DNA of 9,058 nucleotides from Actinomycetes bacterium (GTDB taxonomy: Bacteria > Actinomycetota > Actinomycetes > JAJYSQ01). Both the position numbers and the translations under genes were made by a program. The notes beneath the pieces were generated by a model that worked only from the letters and a program-made list of their open reading frames with translations, did not search any database and was not told the DNA's origin. Where the stretch lies: positions 1-9,058 of the forward strand of contig JAJYSQ010000034.1 in NCBI GenBank assembly GCA_021793495.1, in the 5' to 3' direction. Below are positions 1 through 6,755 of this stretch, piece after piece. Within the stretch, counting starts at the first letter, position 1. The number at the start of each line of letters is the position of its first letter.

Positions 1-552
1 GAGGTCCTCGCCGACGTCGCGGATGACGTTGGACAGCTGGAACGCCTCGCCGAGCGCCCGGGCCGGGGCCTGGGCGTCCGGGCAGACCGGTTCGAGGATC
101 GGCAGCATCTGCAGCCCGATCACCGCGGCCGAGCCGTACATGTATCGGCCGAGGTCGGCGTAGGTCGGGTACTCGACCACGGTGATGTCCGCGCGCATCG
201 AGGCCAGGAACGCTTCGAAGTAGGCGCGGGGGATCTCCCAGCGGTGCGCGGTGTGCACGGCTGCTGCCGCGATCGGGTCGGCACTGTGCCCGTCGTCCAG
301 GTCAGCGAGGAACCGCTGCGACCAGGTCAGCAGGCGATCAGGGTCTGGGTGGTCGAGGGAGTCGACGAGCTCGTCGGCGTACCGGGCGAAGCCGTACAGG
401 GCGTGCACCCACGGGCGCTTGGCCGCGGGGAGCAGGAGCGTCGCCAGGTAGTACGTCCTGCCGTGCGAGGCGTTCAGCCGTCGGCACCGCTCGAAGCTGG
501 TCCGCAGCCACGGGTCGGTGATCCCGGCCAGGTCCAGCTCGCGTGCGCTCAT
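1..552 (-). CDS. crtB: Phytoene synthase, N-terminal part (gene runs off the left edge)
   Basis: This enzyme condenses two GGPP molecules head-to-head to phytoene, the first committed carotenoid step, at the membrane surface. The 184 visible codons are open from an ATG at 552 to base 1, in frame. The first aspartate-rich motif is DELVD at residues 60-64, within YGFARYADELVDS. YGSAAVIGLQ is at about 139-148. The second motif, QLSNVIRDVGEDL, is at 172-184, where D179 and D183 would bind Mg-diphosphate. The family is usually about 300 residues, so roughly the last 110 lie outside the window. The start is supported by GAGG (bases 561-564 on the complementary strand) 8 bases before the ATG. It lies 17 bp downstream of the mannosyltransferase stop, so the two are probably cotranscribed. 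Squalene synthase is related, but the crtE/crtI context favours phytoene synthase. Confidence 0.93.
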   Translation of the reverse strand, partial: MSARELDLAGITDPWLRTSFERCRRLNASHGRTYYLATLLLPAAKRPWVHALYGFARYADELVDSLDHPDPDRLLTWSQRFLADLDDGHSADPIAAAAVHTAHRWEIPRAYFEAFLASMRADITVVEYPTYADLGRYMYGSAAVIGLQMLPILEPVCPDAQAPARALGEAFQLSNVIRDVGEDL

Positions 553-569
553 CCCCCGATCCTCGCCGC

Positions 570-2171
570 TCAGCGCCGCGAGGTCACCACGGGGGCCTGG
601 ACGGTTGCCGGGTCGCGGCGGGTGGGGGGGCGCGCGCCGAAGGAGGGCCACCGCGACCCCCGCAGCGCCCGGCGGTGGTCGATCACCACGACCGCGCACG
701 CTGCGGCGAAGACCGCCACGGTGCCGACCTGGGACACCCCGGCGATCATCGTGCTCCCATTCACCAGGCTGTAGAAGGTCAGCGCTACCGTCGACCAGGT
801 CAGCACCGTGACCTCGCGGGTGGACAGCCGGCTCGCGGCCAGCGGCACCACGGCCCACAGGACGTACCAGGGCTGCACGGCCGGGGACAGAGCGACGATC
901 GCCAGCAGCGCCAGTCCCGTGCCGCGGGCCACGTCGACCTGCCGGCGGCGCAGCACCAGCCATGCGACCACCACCACCCCGGCAGCGGTCCCCAGCAGGC
1001 GCAGCACGCTGATCGCCGGGTTGGTCACGTCCTGCAGACCGACGAGCCCGGCCAGCCAGCCGAGCACGGTGCCGGTGGTGGTCGTCGTCGACAGGAGGGT
1101 GCGGACCATCCCGGGAGTGCCCAGCGCGCTGATCCACCCCCAACCCAGTCCCGTGAACGTTGTCACGGCCGTGAACAGCGCCGCGGAGACCACGCCGACC
1201 GCGGTGAAGGCCCGTACCCGTCGCCACGGCCCGGTCAGGGTCCCGGCCCACGCCATGGCGACGAAGCCGAGCCCGACGATCGCCGGCACCTTGATCGCGA
1301 CCGCGAGGGTGATGGCCACGGTTGCGGTGAGCAGGCGTCGCTCGGCGGCCAGCGCCAAGCCGATCATCAGCAGTCCGAGCATCAGCGCATCGTTGTGGGC
1401 ACCCGAGACGAAGTGGCCGAGCACCAGGGGGTTGAGCACGCCGAGCCAGAGCGCCAGGCCCGGGTCCCAGCCCAGCGTCCGGGCCAGCCGGGGTACGGCG
1501 TACAGCAGCATGACCACCCCGGCGACCGCGATCAGCCGCACGCCGAGCACGGCCAGGTAGACCCGCCACCCGGGGGAGACGTTCGGCACCAGCCCGACCA
1601 CGTGCCCGGACAACCAGAGGACCAGCGGTCCGTACGGCGCCGGGCTGTACATCCAGATCGGGTCCACCGACGGGGTGTAGACGCTGCCCGGCAGGATGCC
1701 AGGGCCGTAGAGGTACGGGTTGAGGCCGATGTGCGCCAGGTGCGCCTGGGCGGCGTAGCTGTAGGCATCGCGGCTCAGCAACGGCGGGGCCAGCAGCAGG
1801 GGGGCCGACCACGCCCAGAACGCGCGCCGCAGACTGCCCGGGCTGAGCCGCCGGCCCTGCCAGAACACCCGGCCGATGGCCAGCCACGCGCCGACCAGCA
1901 GGGCCATCCCGGTGACGATCAGGCCCATCGCGGCGAACGCGCCGGAAGGGCTGGTCGACAGCCAGTGCAGGCCCGGCAGGTCGACGAACGGGTCAGGGGT
2001 CGGGGTGACTCCGAGGCGGAACGCACCGATTCCCAGCAGGAGCCCGCCAACGGCCCCGACCACGAGGATCTGTCGGGGCAGCGGGACACGCCCTGCGTCG
2101 GGTGCGAGCGACCCGGACCTGTCGGCACCCAGCTCGGGGTCACCGGAGGAGGTGATCGTCGCCATCGACAC
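570..2171 (-). CDS. mptB: Polyprenol-phosphomannose-dependent alpha-1,6-mannosyltransferase, MptA/MptB family
   Basis: This is a GT-C-fold membrane glycosyltransferase of 533 residues. Family members move mannose from polyprenyl-phosphate-mannose onto the alpha-1,6 backbone of lipomannan/lipoarabinomannan, on the outer face of the membrane. About a dozen hydrophobic segments are visible, from about 34-52 to 482-497. Family landmarks are SRDAYSYAAQ (133-142, with D135 in the first outer loop, a likely catalytic acid by GT-C analogy), GLNPYLYGP (149-157), APYGPLVLW (178-186), VLNPLVLGHF (245-254), SGAHNDALMLGL (256-267) and QPWYVLWAVVPLA (433-445). The N-terminus (1-33) and C-terminus (500-533) are hydrophilic. 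I chose GTG at 2171 because a -10 box lies six bases upstream; an in-frame ATG at 2165 is the alternative. MptA and MptB are homologues I cannot separate here. The symbol follows common annotation use; the neighbourhood would equally suit MptA. It sits between crtI and crtB, so a role in glycosylating another lipid is possible but unproven. Confidence 0.85.
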   Translation of the reverse strand: MSMATITSSGDPELGADRSGSLAPDAGRVPLPRQILVVGAVGGLLLGIGAFRLGVTPTPDPFVDLPGLHWLSTSPSGAFAAMGLIVTGMALLVGAWLAIGRVFWQGRRLSPGSLRRAFWAWSAPLLLAPPLLSRDAYSYAAQAHLAHIGLNPYLYGPGILPGSVYTPSVDPIWMYSPAPYGPLVLWLSGHVVGLVPNVSPGWRVYLAVLGVRLIAVAGVVMLLYAVPRLARTLGWDPGLALWLGVLNPLVLGHFVSGAHNDALMLGLLMIGLALAAERRLLTATVAITLAVAIKVPAIVGLGFVAMAWAGTLTGPWRRVRAFTAVGVVSAALFTAVTTFTGLGWGWISALGTPGMVRTLLSTTTTTGTVLGWLAGLVGLQDVTNPAISVLRLLGTAAGVVVVAWLVLRRRQVDVARGTGLALLAIVALSPAVQPWYVLWAVVPLAASRLSTREVTVLTWSTVALTFYSLVNGSTMIAGVSQVGTVAVFAAACAVVVIDHRRALRGSRWPSFGARPPTRRDPATVQAPVVTSRR

Positions 2172-2208
2172 GCGGGTAGCCTAACCGGTCGGCCCGATCA
2201 TGGGTCAG
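2172..2208 (-). promoter_or_regulatory. Mannosyltransferase promoter, leaderless start
   Basis: On the minus strand, TAGGCT (2183 to 2178) is followed by ACCCGC and the GTG start at 2171. A possible -35, CTGACC, lies at 2208 to 2203 with a long 19-base spacer. The gene and the crtB behind it can therefore be expressed independently of crtE-crtI. Confidence 0.55.
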
Positions 2209-2232
2209 GCCTACGGGCTGGGCCGTGCCGAC

Positions 2233-2284
2233 GCCCAGCCCCGCGCTCACCGCCAGGCGCCCAGCCCCGCGCTCACCGCCAGGC
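2233..2284. repeat. 26-bp perfect tandem duplication at the 3' end of crtI
   Basis: Bases 2233-2258 and 2259-2284 are identical and adjacent. Copy two contains the last four crtI codons partly or wholly and the stop codon (2273-2275). Copy one repeats the same sequence just beyond the stop, so the duplication did not change the protein. Confidence 0.9.
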
Positions 2285-3799
2285 GCGTGAGCGGTAGGTC
2301 CGGTCCGGGCCGAGGATCCGCTCGGCCGCCAGCCGCCCCGACACCAGGACCATCGGCACCCCGATGCCCGGCTGGGTACCGGATCCGGTGAGCACCACGT
2401 TCTCGCCCCATAGATTGCCCGGTCGGAACGGGCCGGTCTGGGCGAACGAGTGGGCCGCGGCGAACGGGGTGCCGGCCATCATGCCCTGGGCCTGCCAGTC
2501 CAGCGGCGTGGTCATCTGCTCTGCCTCGATGGCCTCGGTGAACCCCGGGTAGCCCCGGGCCTCCAGGGTCGCCAGCAGGTGCTCGCGGTACGGCACGGCC
2601 TGCCGCGACCAGTCCAGCCCCGAACGGGTGCCGGCCACCAGGTTCGGGGTGGGGGCGAGCACGGCGTAGATCTCGCGGCCGTCGGGAGCGAGCGTCGGGT
2701 CCGAGACGGTCGGGTTGGTGACCAGCAGGGACGGGTCGCTCATCACCCGCCCGTCGTCGATGATCTCCCGGAACACCTGGTCCCAGGCGTCGCCGAACAG
2801 GATCGTGTGGTGCACCGGGTCCGGGTAACGGGCTCGGGAGCCGGCCAGCAGGACGACGGCCGAGGGGGAGCAGCGGACCCGACGGACCGACCAGGGCACC
2901 GTGCCGATCAGGTCGCGGTAGGCCACCGGCAGGTCGGGGTTGAGCACCACGACGTCGGCCGGGATGCGTTCACCGTCCGCGGTCCGTACCGCCACCGCGC
3001 GCCGCCCGACCCGCTCGATGCCCGTCACGGTGGTGTGGTACCGCAGCGTCACCCCGTGCTTGACGGCCGCGCCGGCCAGCCCGCGGGGCAGCGCGTGCAC
3101 CCCGCCGACCGGGAAGAACACCCCGGCGACCGAGTCCATGTACGCGATGACCGCGTAGATCGCCAGGGCGTCGTACGGGGAGAGCCCGGCGTACATCGAC
3201 TGGAACGAGAAGACTCGTTGGGTGCGTGGGTCCTTGAGGTACTGCTCGACCTTCGGGGCCAGTCGGCGGAACCCGCCGAGGACCGCCAGCCGGGCCAAGG
3301 ACGGGGTCAGCAGGTCGGCCGGGGAGTCGAGGTTGCGGTCGATGAAGTGGCGCATCTGCAGCCGGTAGAGCTCGGAGACGAAGCCGACGTACCGCTGGTA
3401 CCCGGCGGCCTCGGCGGGACCGATCACCCGTTCGATCTCCGCAGCCATCGCCTCGGGGTCGGCCAGGACGTCGAGGTGGCTGCCGTCGGCGTACCGGGCC
3501 CGGTACGCCGGGGTGACCGGGCGCAGCGTCACCCAGTCCTCCAGCCGCTCGCCCACCGCGTCCAGGGCGTCGGCGACCAGGTCGGGCAGGGTGAGGACGG
3601 TCGGTCCGGTGTCGAAGGAGTACCCGCCCGTCTCGAGCAGGCCGGCCCGGCCGCCGGGGACACCGGCACGCTCGAGGACGGTGACCTCGCGCCCGGCCCC
3701 CGCCAGCCGCAGCGCCGCGGACAGCCCGCCCAGCCCGGCGCCGACGACGACGATCCGCTGGGTCGGCCCGGTGACCGTCCGCATCCGGCGGTTGCTCAC
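2273..3799 (-). CDS. crtI: Phytoene desaturase (CrtI-type FAD-dependent)
   Basis: CrtI introduces double bonds into phytoene, giving neurosporene or lycopene, with FAD as cofactor at the membrane. The protein has 508 residues, a normal length. Near the N-terminus is the dinucleotide-binding fold IVVVGAGLGGLSAA (G20, G22, G25), with the ribose-binding acid in VLERAGVPGGR (E43). SFDTGPTVLTLPD (61-73) follows. The C-terminus carries the CrtI signature LTGSGTQPGIGVPMVLVSG at about 470-488. The GTG start at 3799 overlaps the crtE stop as GTGA, which points to translational coupling. An in-frame ATG five codons later (3784) is possible. The stop codon and last four codons lie inside the second copy of a 26-bp tandem repeat. 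The number of desaturation steps cannot be read from the sequence. Confidence 0.95.
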   Translation of the reverse strand: MSNRRMRTVTGPTQRIVVVGAGLGGLSAALRLAGAGREVTVLERAGVPGGRAGLLETGGYSFDTGPTVLTLPDLVADALDAVGERLEDWVTLRPVTPAYRARYADGSHLDVLADPEAMAAEIERVIGPAEAAGYQRYVGFVSELYRLQMRHFIDRNLDSPADLLTPSLARLAVLGGFRRLAPKVEQYLKDPRTQRVFSFQSMYAGLSPYDALAIYAVIAYMDSVAGVFFPVGGVHALPRGLAGAAVKHGVTLRYHTTVTGIERVGRRAVAVRTADGERIPADVVVLNPDLPVAYRDLIGTVPWSVRRVRCSPSAVVLLAGSRARYPDPVHHTILFGDAWDQVFREIIDDGRVMSDPSLLVTNPTVSDPTLAPDGREIYAVLAPTPNLVAGTRSGLDWSRQAVPYREHLLATLEARGYPGFTEAIEAEQMTTPLDWQAQGMMAGTPFAAAHSFAQTGPFRPGNLWGENVVLTGSGTQPGIGVPMVLVSGRLAAERILGPDRTYRSRAWR

Positions 3800-4938
3800 C
3801 CGACCCGCACGGTGGCGTCCTCGGCGAGCTGGGCCAGCACCCGCAGCGCCGGTTCGGCCAGGCCGACGCGCGTCGCCGCGTCGTCCAGCGACCGGACCGC
3901 TTGCTCGGTCAGCGACTCGATCATCCGTTCCACCCCCGTCAGGGCACCGGTGTCCACGAGCACCTGGCGAGCGGTGGCGACCCCGTCGGCGTCCAGGTAC
4001 GGATCGCCCAGCGCGGCGTGCAGCACTGCGGACTGCGTGGTCGTGGCGTGCTCGAGCGCCATGGCTACCAGGACGGTCCGCTTGCCCTCGCGGAGGTCGT
4101 CCCCGGCTGGCTTGCCGGTCTGACCGGGGTCACCGAACACGCCCAGGACGTCGTCGCGCAGCTGGAAGGCTTCGCCCAGCGGCATCCCGTAGGCCGAGTA
4201 GGTGCCCAGCAGCGCGGCGTCGGCACCGGCGAGCGCCCCACCGAGCGGCAGCGGCTGCTCCACCGTGTACTTGGCGCTCTTGTACCGGATGACCCGTCGA
4301 GCCCGGCTCACCGAGCCGCCGTCGCGCACCTGCTCGAGCATGTCGAGGTACTGCCCTCCCATCAGCTCGGTGCGCATCCGGTCGAACACCGTGCGCCCCC
4401 GGGTGAGCGCCGGTGCATCCAGGCGGGCCGCGGCGAACAGCTGGTCCGACCAGGTCAGTGCGAGGTCACCGAGCAGGATCGCCCCAGCGATGCCGAACGA
4501 CGCATCCGACCCCCGCCACCCGGACTGCCGGTGCAGGGTGGCGAAGCGGCGATGGGCCGCCGGCAGACCGCGGCGGGTGTCGCTGCCGTCCATCACGTCG
4601 TCGTGCACCAGGGCGGCCGCGTGGAACATCTCGAGGCTGGCCGCCGCGGCGACCACCGCGTCGGTGTCCGGCGCGCCGGTGCCGCGGTACCCCCAGTAGC
4701 AGAACAGCGGGCGCAGCCGCTTGCCCCCGGCCAGCAGGTCGCCGATCGCGTCCAGGAGCGCGGCGAGCTCCTCGCCCACCTCGGCGAGCACGGTGCGCTG
4801 TGCGTCCAGGAAGTCGGTGAGCACCGCGGCCACCCGCTCGGCCACTCGTTCCTGCCCGGGCGCCGGCCCGGCCGCTCGTTCCTGCCCGGGCGCCGGCCCG
4901 GCCAGCCGGGATCCGGCTTCAGGCGCAAGGCTGGTCAC
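3796..4938 (-). CDS. crtE: Geranylgeranyl diphosphate synthase (polyprenyl synthetase, CrtE/IdsA type)
   Basis: This trans-prenyltransferase adds IPP units to allylic diphosphates, most likely giving C20 GGPP for carotenoids. Of its 380 residues, the conserved core shows GGKRLRP (71-77, IPP binding), the first aspartate-rich motif LVHDDVMDGSDTRRG (110-124, DDVMD at 113-117), GGQYLDM (194-200) and the second motif in FQLRDDVLGVFGDPGQTGKP (259-277), followed by GDDLREGKRT. The DDxxGxxGDP form of the second motif is typical of actinobacterial IdsA/CrtE. Residues 13-32 are two copies of AGPAPGQER(A/V), encoded by a 30-bp tandem duplication, so the N-terminus is longer than usual and probably disordered. 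The GTG at 4938 lies six bases after a TACCCT box, so the message is probably leaderless. It leads the crtE-crtI pair and diverges from metF. Chain length is inferred from context; an IdsA-like role in general prenyl metabolism is possible. Confidence 0.93.
   Translation of the reverse strand: MTSLAPEAGSRLAGPAPGQERAAGPAPGQERVAERVAAVLTDFLDAQRTVLAEVGEELAALLDAIGDLLAGGKRLRPLFCYWGYRGTGAPDTDAVVAAAASLEMFHAAALVHDDVMDGSDTRRGLPAAHRRFATLHRQSGWRGSDASFGIAGAILLGDLALTWSDQLFAAARLDAPALTRGRTVFDRMRTELMGGQYLDMLEQVRDGGSVSRARRVIRYKSAKYTVEQPLPLGGALAGADAALLGTYSAYGMPLGEAFQLRDDVLGVFGDPGQTGKPAGDDLREGKRTVLVAMALEHATTTQSAVLHAALGDPYLDADGVATARQVLVDTGALTGVERMIESLTEQAVRSLDDAATRVGLAEPALRVLAQLAEDATVRVG
4845..4904. repeat. 30-bp tandem duplication in the 5' end of crtE
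   Basis: Bases 4845-4874 and 4875-4904 match at 29 of 30 positions, differing only in the last base. Each copy encodes one AGPAPGQER(A/V) decapeptide near the N-terminus of the prenyl synthase. The length keeps the reading frame. Confidence 0.9.
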
Positions 4939-4950
4939 GGTCCGAGGGTA
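4939..4950 (-). promoter_or_regulatory. crtE promoter -10 box, leaderless start
   Basis: Reading the minus strand, TACCCT (4950 to 4945) is followed by CGGACC and then the GTG start codon at 4938. A TAnnnT box six bases before the start codon puts the predicted +1 at or next to the first base of crtE. The -35 region 17 bases upstream (4968-4973) is poor. Confidence 0.6.
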
Positions 4951-4990
4951 CGGCCGGTCCGCGCGGCACGCGCATCGATGGGTACCCGGC

Positions 4991-5002
4991 TACCCTGCCC
5001 GC
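4991..5002 (+). promoter_or_regulatory. metF promoter -10 box, leaderless start
   Basis: TACCCT at 4991-4996 is followed by GCCCGC and ATG at 5003. There is no Shine-Dalgarno sequence between the box and the start. The -35 position at 17-base spacing (4968-4973) is the same six bases as that of the opposing crtE promoter, and it is weak on both strands. Confidence 0.6.
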
Positions 5003-5935
5003 ATGGCCCTGGGAGTGCCCTCGACGATGCCGGGCAGTGCGTCGACGATCAGCGAGCTCCTCGCCAGCGGGGAGCGTTCCTTCTCCTTCGAGTTCTTCCC
5101 GCCCCGGGATGCCGAGGGAGAGCAGGCGCTGTGGGCGGCCATCCGCCGGCTGGAGCCGCTGGCGCCCACGTTCGTGTCGGTCACCTACGGGGCCGGTGGG
5201 TCCACCCGGGATCGCACCGTGCACCTCACCGGGCAGATCGCCGCCCAGACCACCCTCACTCCCGTCGGGCACCTGACGTGCGCTGGCGCTTCCGTGGCCA
5301 CGCTGCGCTCGGTGATCGGGGCGTACGCCGACGCCGGGGTCCGCAACGTGCTGGCCTTGCGCGGAGACCCACCGGCGGGCCAGGGACGCCACTGGGTCAC
5401 CCATCCGGGGGGTCTGGCGCACGCCGACCAGCTGGTCGCGCTGGTCAAGGACCTCGGGGACTTCTGCGTCGGGGTGGCGGCGTTCCCGGACGGCCACCCC
5501 GAGTCCCTGGACCTCGACCAGGACGCCCGTGTGCTGGCCGGCAAGGCCGAGGCGGGGGCGCGCTGGGCGGTCACCCAGTTCTTCTTCGACGCGGACCGGT
5601 ACCTCGCGCTGGTCGAACGCGCCTCGGGCCACGGCGTGACCATCCCGATCATCCCGGGGATCATGCCGGTGACCAACCGTGCGCAGGTCGAGCGGTTCGC
5701 CGCGCTGTCCGGGACCGAGGTGCCCGAGAGGTTGGCCCGGCGGCTGGCGGCGGTCGGCGACGACCCCGCCGCGGTGCGCGCCGTCGGGGTCGAGGCGGCC
5801 ACCGAGCTGGCTGCCGAGCTGCTCGACGCGGGAGCCCCGGGCCTGCACTTCTACACGCTGAACCGGTCCACGGCCACCCTGGAGATCTACCAGGCCCTAG
5901 GTCTGCGAGCCCGACGGTCTCCGGCCCCGCGCTGA
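5003..5935 (+). CDS. metF: 5,10-methylenetetrahydrofolate reductase
   Basis: MetF reduces 5,10-methylene-THF to 5-methyl-THF with FAD and NAD(P)H or another donor, supplying the methyl group for methionine synthesis in the cytosol. The protein has 310 residues, typical for the bacterial TIM-barrel enzyme. Landmarks are FSFEFFPP (27-34, E30 matching the E. coli catalytic Glu28), FVSVTYGAGGSTRDRT (57-72), LALRGDPP (117-124, with D122), TQFFFD (191-196) and LHFYTLNRS (281-289). Many MetF proteins read HLT-x-VGHS where this one reads HLTCAGAS (90-97), a modest divergence in the active-site region. The ATG at 5003 lies six bases after TACCCT, so the transcript is probably leaderless. The frame is open upstream of this, but that part overlaps crtE and its promoter. 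The divergent pairing with a prenyl synthase resembles mycobacterial Rv2172c/Rv2173, whose MetF-like member is reported as an MTHFR. Confidence 0.95.
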   Translation: MALGVPSTMPGSASTISELLASGERSFSFEFFPPRDAEGEQALWAAIRRLEPLAPTFVSVTYGAGGSTRDRTVHLTGQIAAQTTLTPVGHLTCAGASVATLRSVIGAYADAGVRNVLALRGDPPAGQGRHWVTHPGGLAHADQLVALVKDLGDFCVGVAAFPDGHPESLDLDQDARVLAGKAEAGARWAVTQFFFDADRYLALVERASGHGVTIPIIPGIMPVTNRAQVERFAALSGTEVPERLARRLAAVGDDPAAVRAVGVEAATELAAELLDAGAPGLHFYTLNRSTATLEIYQALGLRARRSPAPR

Positions 5936-5936
5936 G

Positions 5937-6638
5937 GTGCGGCGCATCCTGGTCCCGGATCGGGACACCTACCTGGCGCGATGGTCGGTGCTGCACGGTG
6001 GGTACGACCCTCGGTCCTCCCGGTTCGTCAGCGGGTGGTTGGGCCTGGCGTACGTCGGTGCTCGGCCGTTGGCGGCCCGTGGGCTAGGGCCGGATGCCGT
6101 GACCCTGGCTGGGGTCGTGGTGGCCGCTGGCGTGCTCGGCGTGACGTGGGCCGGCGTGACGTGGGCCGGCGGAGGCTGGGTCGCGGCCGCTGGCGGGCTG
6201 GCCGTGATCGCTGGCCTGGTGGACAGCATGGACGGGGCCGTGGCCGTGCTGACGGGACGAGACACCCGTACGGGATTCGTGCTGGACTCGATGGCCGACC
6301 GAGTCGGTGACGTGCTGTTCCTGGCCGCGCTGTGGCGGCTCGGTGCGCCGGTCGGGCTGGTCGTGGCCGGCGGGTTGGCCACCTTCCTGCAGGAGTACCT
6401 GCGGGCGCGGGCGGCGGCGGCCGGGATGGACGACGTGGGGGTCGTGACCGTCGCGGAACGACCCACGCGGGTGATCGTCACGGCGGTCACCCTGGGCGCC
6501 GGTGGGCTGGCCGCGATGGCCGGGCTGCCTGGCCACGGAGTGCGCCTGCTGGCCTCCGCCGGGGGTGTGGCCTGGGCCGTGCTGGGCGCGGTCGGGCTGG
6601 TCCAGCTCGCCGTGGTTGTCCGGCGCCGGTTGCGCTGA
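5937..6638 (+). CDS. CDP-alcohol phosphatidyltransferase family membrane protein
   Basis: Members move a phosphatidyl or similar group from a CDP-linked donor to an alcohol such as glycerol phosphate, inositol phosphate or serine, within the membrane. The 233-residue protein has about six hydrophobic segments. The family motif D-x2-DG-x2-AR-x8-G-x3-D-x3-D is present with all four aspartates: D96, D99, G100, A103, G113, D117, D121. The usual Arg after the Ala is Val104 (GAVAVLTGR). The alcohol acceptor is unknown, and nothing nearby settles it. The GTG at 5937 starts one base after the metF stop, with no clear Shine-Dalgarno, suggesting coupling to metF translation. A 15-bp tandem duplication (6141-6170) encodes VTWAGVTWAG in a membrane segment. 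The stop codon falls in the first copy of a 20-bp tandem repeat. The family is well supported; the substrate is not. Confidence 0.85.
   Translation: MRRILVPDRDTYLARWSVLHGGYDPRSSRFVSGWLGLAYVGARPLAARGLGPDAVTLAGVVVAAGVLGVTWAGVTWAGGGWVAAAGGLAVIAGLVDSMDGAVAVLTGRDTRTGFVLDSMADRVGDVLFLAALWRLGAPVGLVVAGGLATFLQEYLRARAAAAGMDDVGVVTVAERPTRVIVTAVTLGAGGLAAMAGLPGHGVRLLASAGGVAWAVLGAVGLVQLAVVVRRRLR
6141..6170. repeat. 15-bp perfect tandem duplication in the CDP-alcohol transferase gene
   Basis: Bases 6141-6155 and 6156-6170 are identical (GTGACGTGGGCCGGC) and encode VTWAG twice, within a hydrophobic segment at residues 69-78. The frame is kept. Confidence 0.9.
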
Positions 6639-6666
6639 CCGAGTGTCGGTTGCGCTGAGCGATGCT
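6627..6666. repeat. 20-bp imperfect tandem repeat across the CDP-alcohol transferase stop codon
   Basis: Bases 6627-6646 and 6647-6666 share a perfect 12-base start (CGGTTGCGCTGA) and most of the rest. A third partial copy begins at 6667. The first copy carries the stop codon (6636-6638). Confidence 0.8.
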
Positions 6667-6673
6667 CGGTTCA

Positions 6674-6710
6674 GGGGTGTTCAGGGGGGGTGGTGGGGGG
6701 TGGGGTGGGG
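6674..6710 (+). other. G-quadruplex candidate on the + strand
   Basis: Runs of G lie at 6674-6677 (4), 6684-6690 (7), 6695-6700 (6), 6702-6705 (4) and 6707-6710 (4). The last four runs are joined by loops of 4, 1 and 1 bases, a favourable arrangement for an intramolecular quadruplex of four tetrads. It would lie in the 3' untranslated part of the metF / CDP-alcohol transferase message. Confidence 0.55.
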
Positions 6711-6755
6711 CGCTTCATGGTGACCGGCCGGCTAGCTGGGCGCGCGCCACCGGCC

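Noticed and set aside
543..2297. Long plus-strand open frame of 584 codons opposite the mannosyltransferase
   Set aside because: It is the antisense shadow of a GC-rich gene. Its translation is dominated by Arg, Gly, Pro, His and Gln with no domain, while the minus strand has clear membrane segments and family motifs.
2450..4123. Plus-strand frame of 557 codons opposite crtI and crtE
   Set aside because: Antisense to two genes with unmistakable motifs, with no protein-like pattern of its own.
4721..5002. Upstream extension of the metF frame
   Set aside because: It runs antisense through crtE and the crtE promoter. The ATG at 5003 sits six bases after a -10 box and gives the normal MetF length.
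3901..6087. Plus-strand open frame of 728 codons across crtE, the promoter gap and metF
   Set aside because: It crosses two recognised genes in the wrong frame and the divergent promoter region, and its composition is low-complexity Arg/Gly/Ala.
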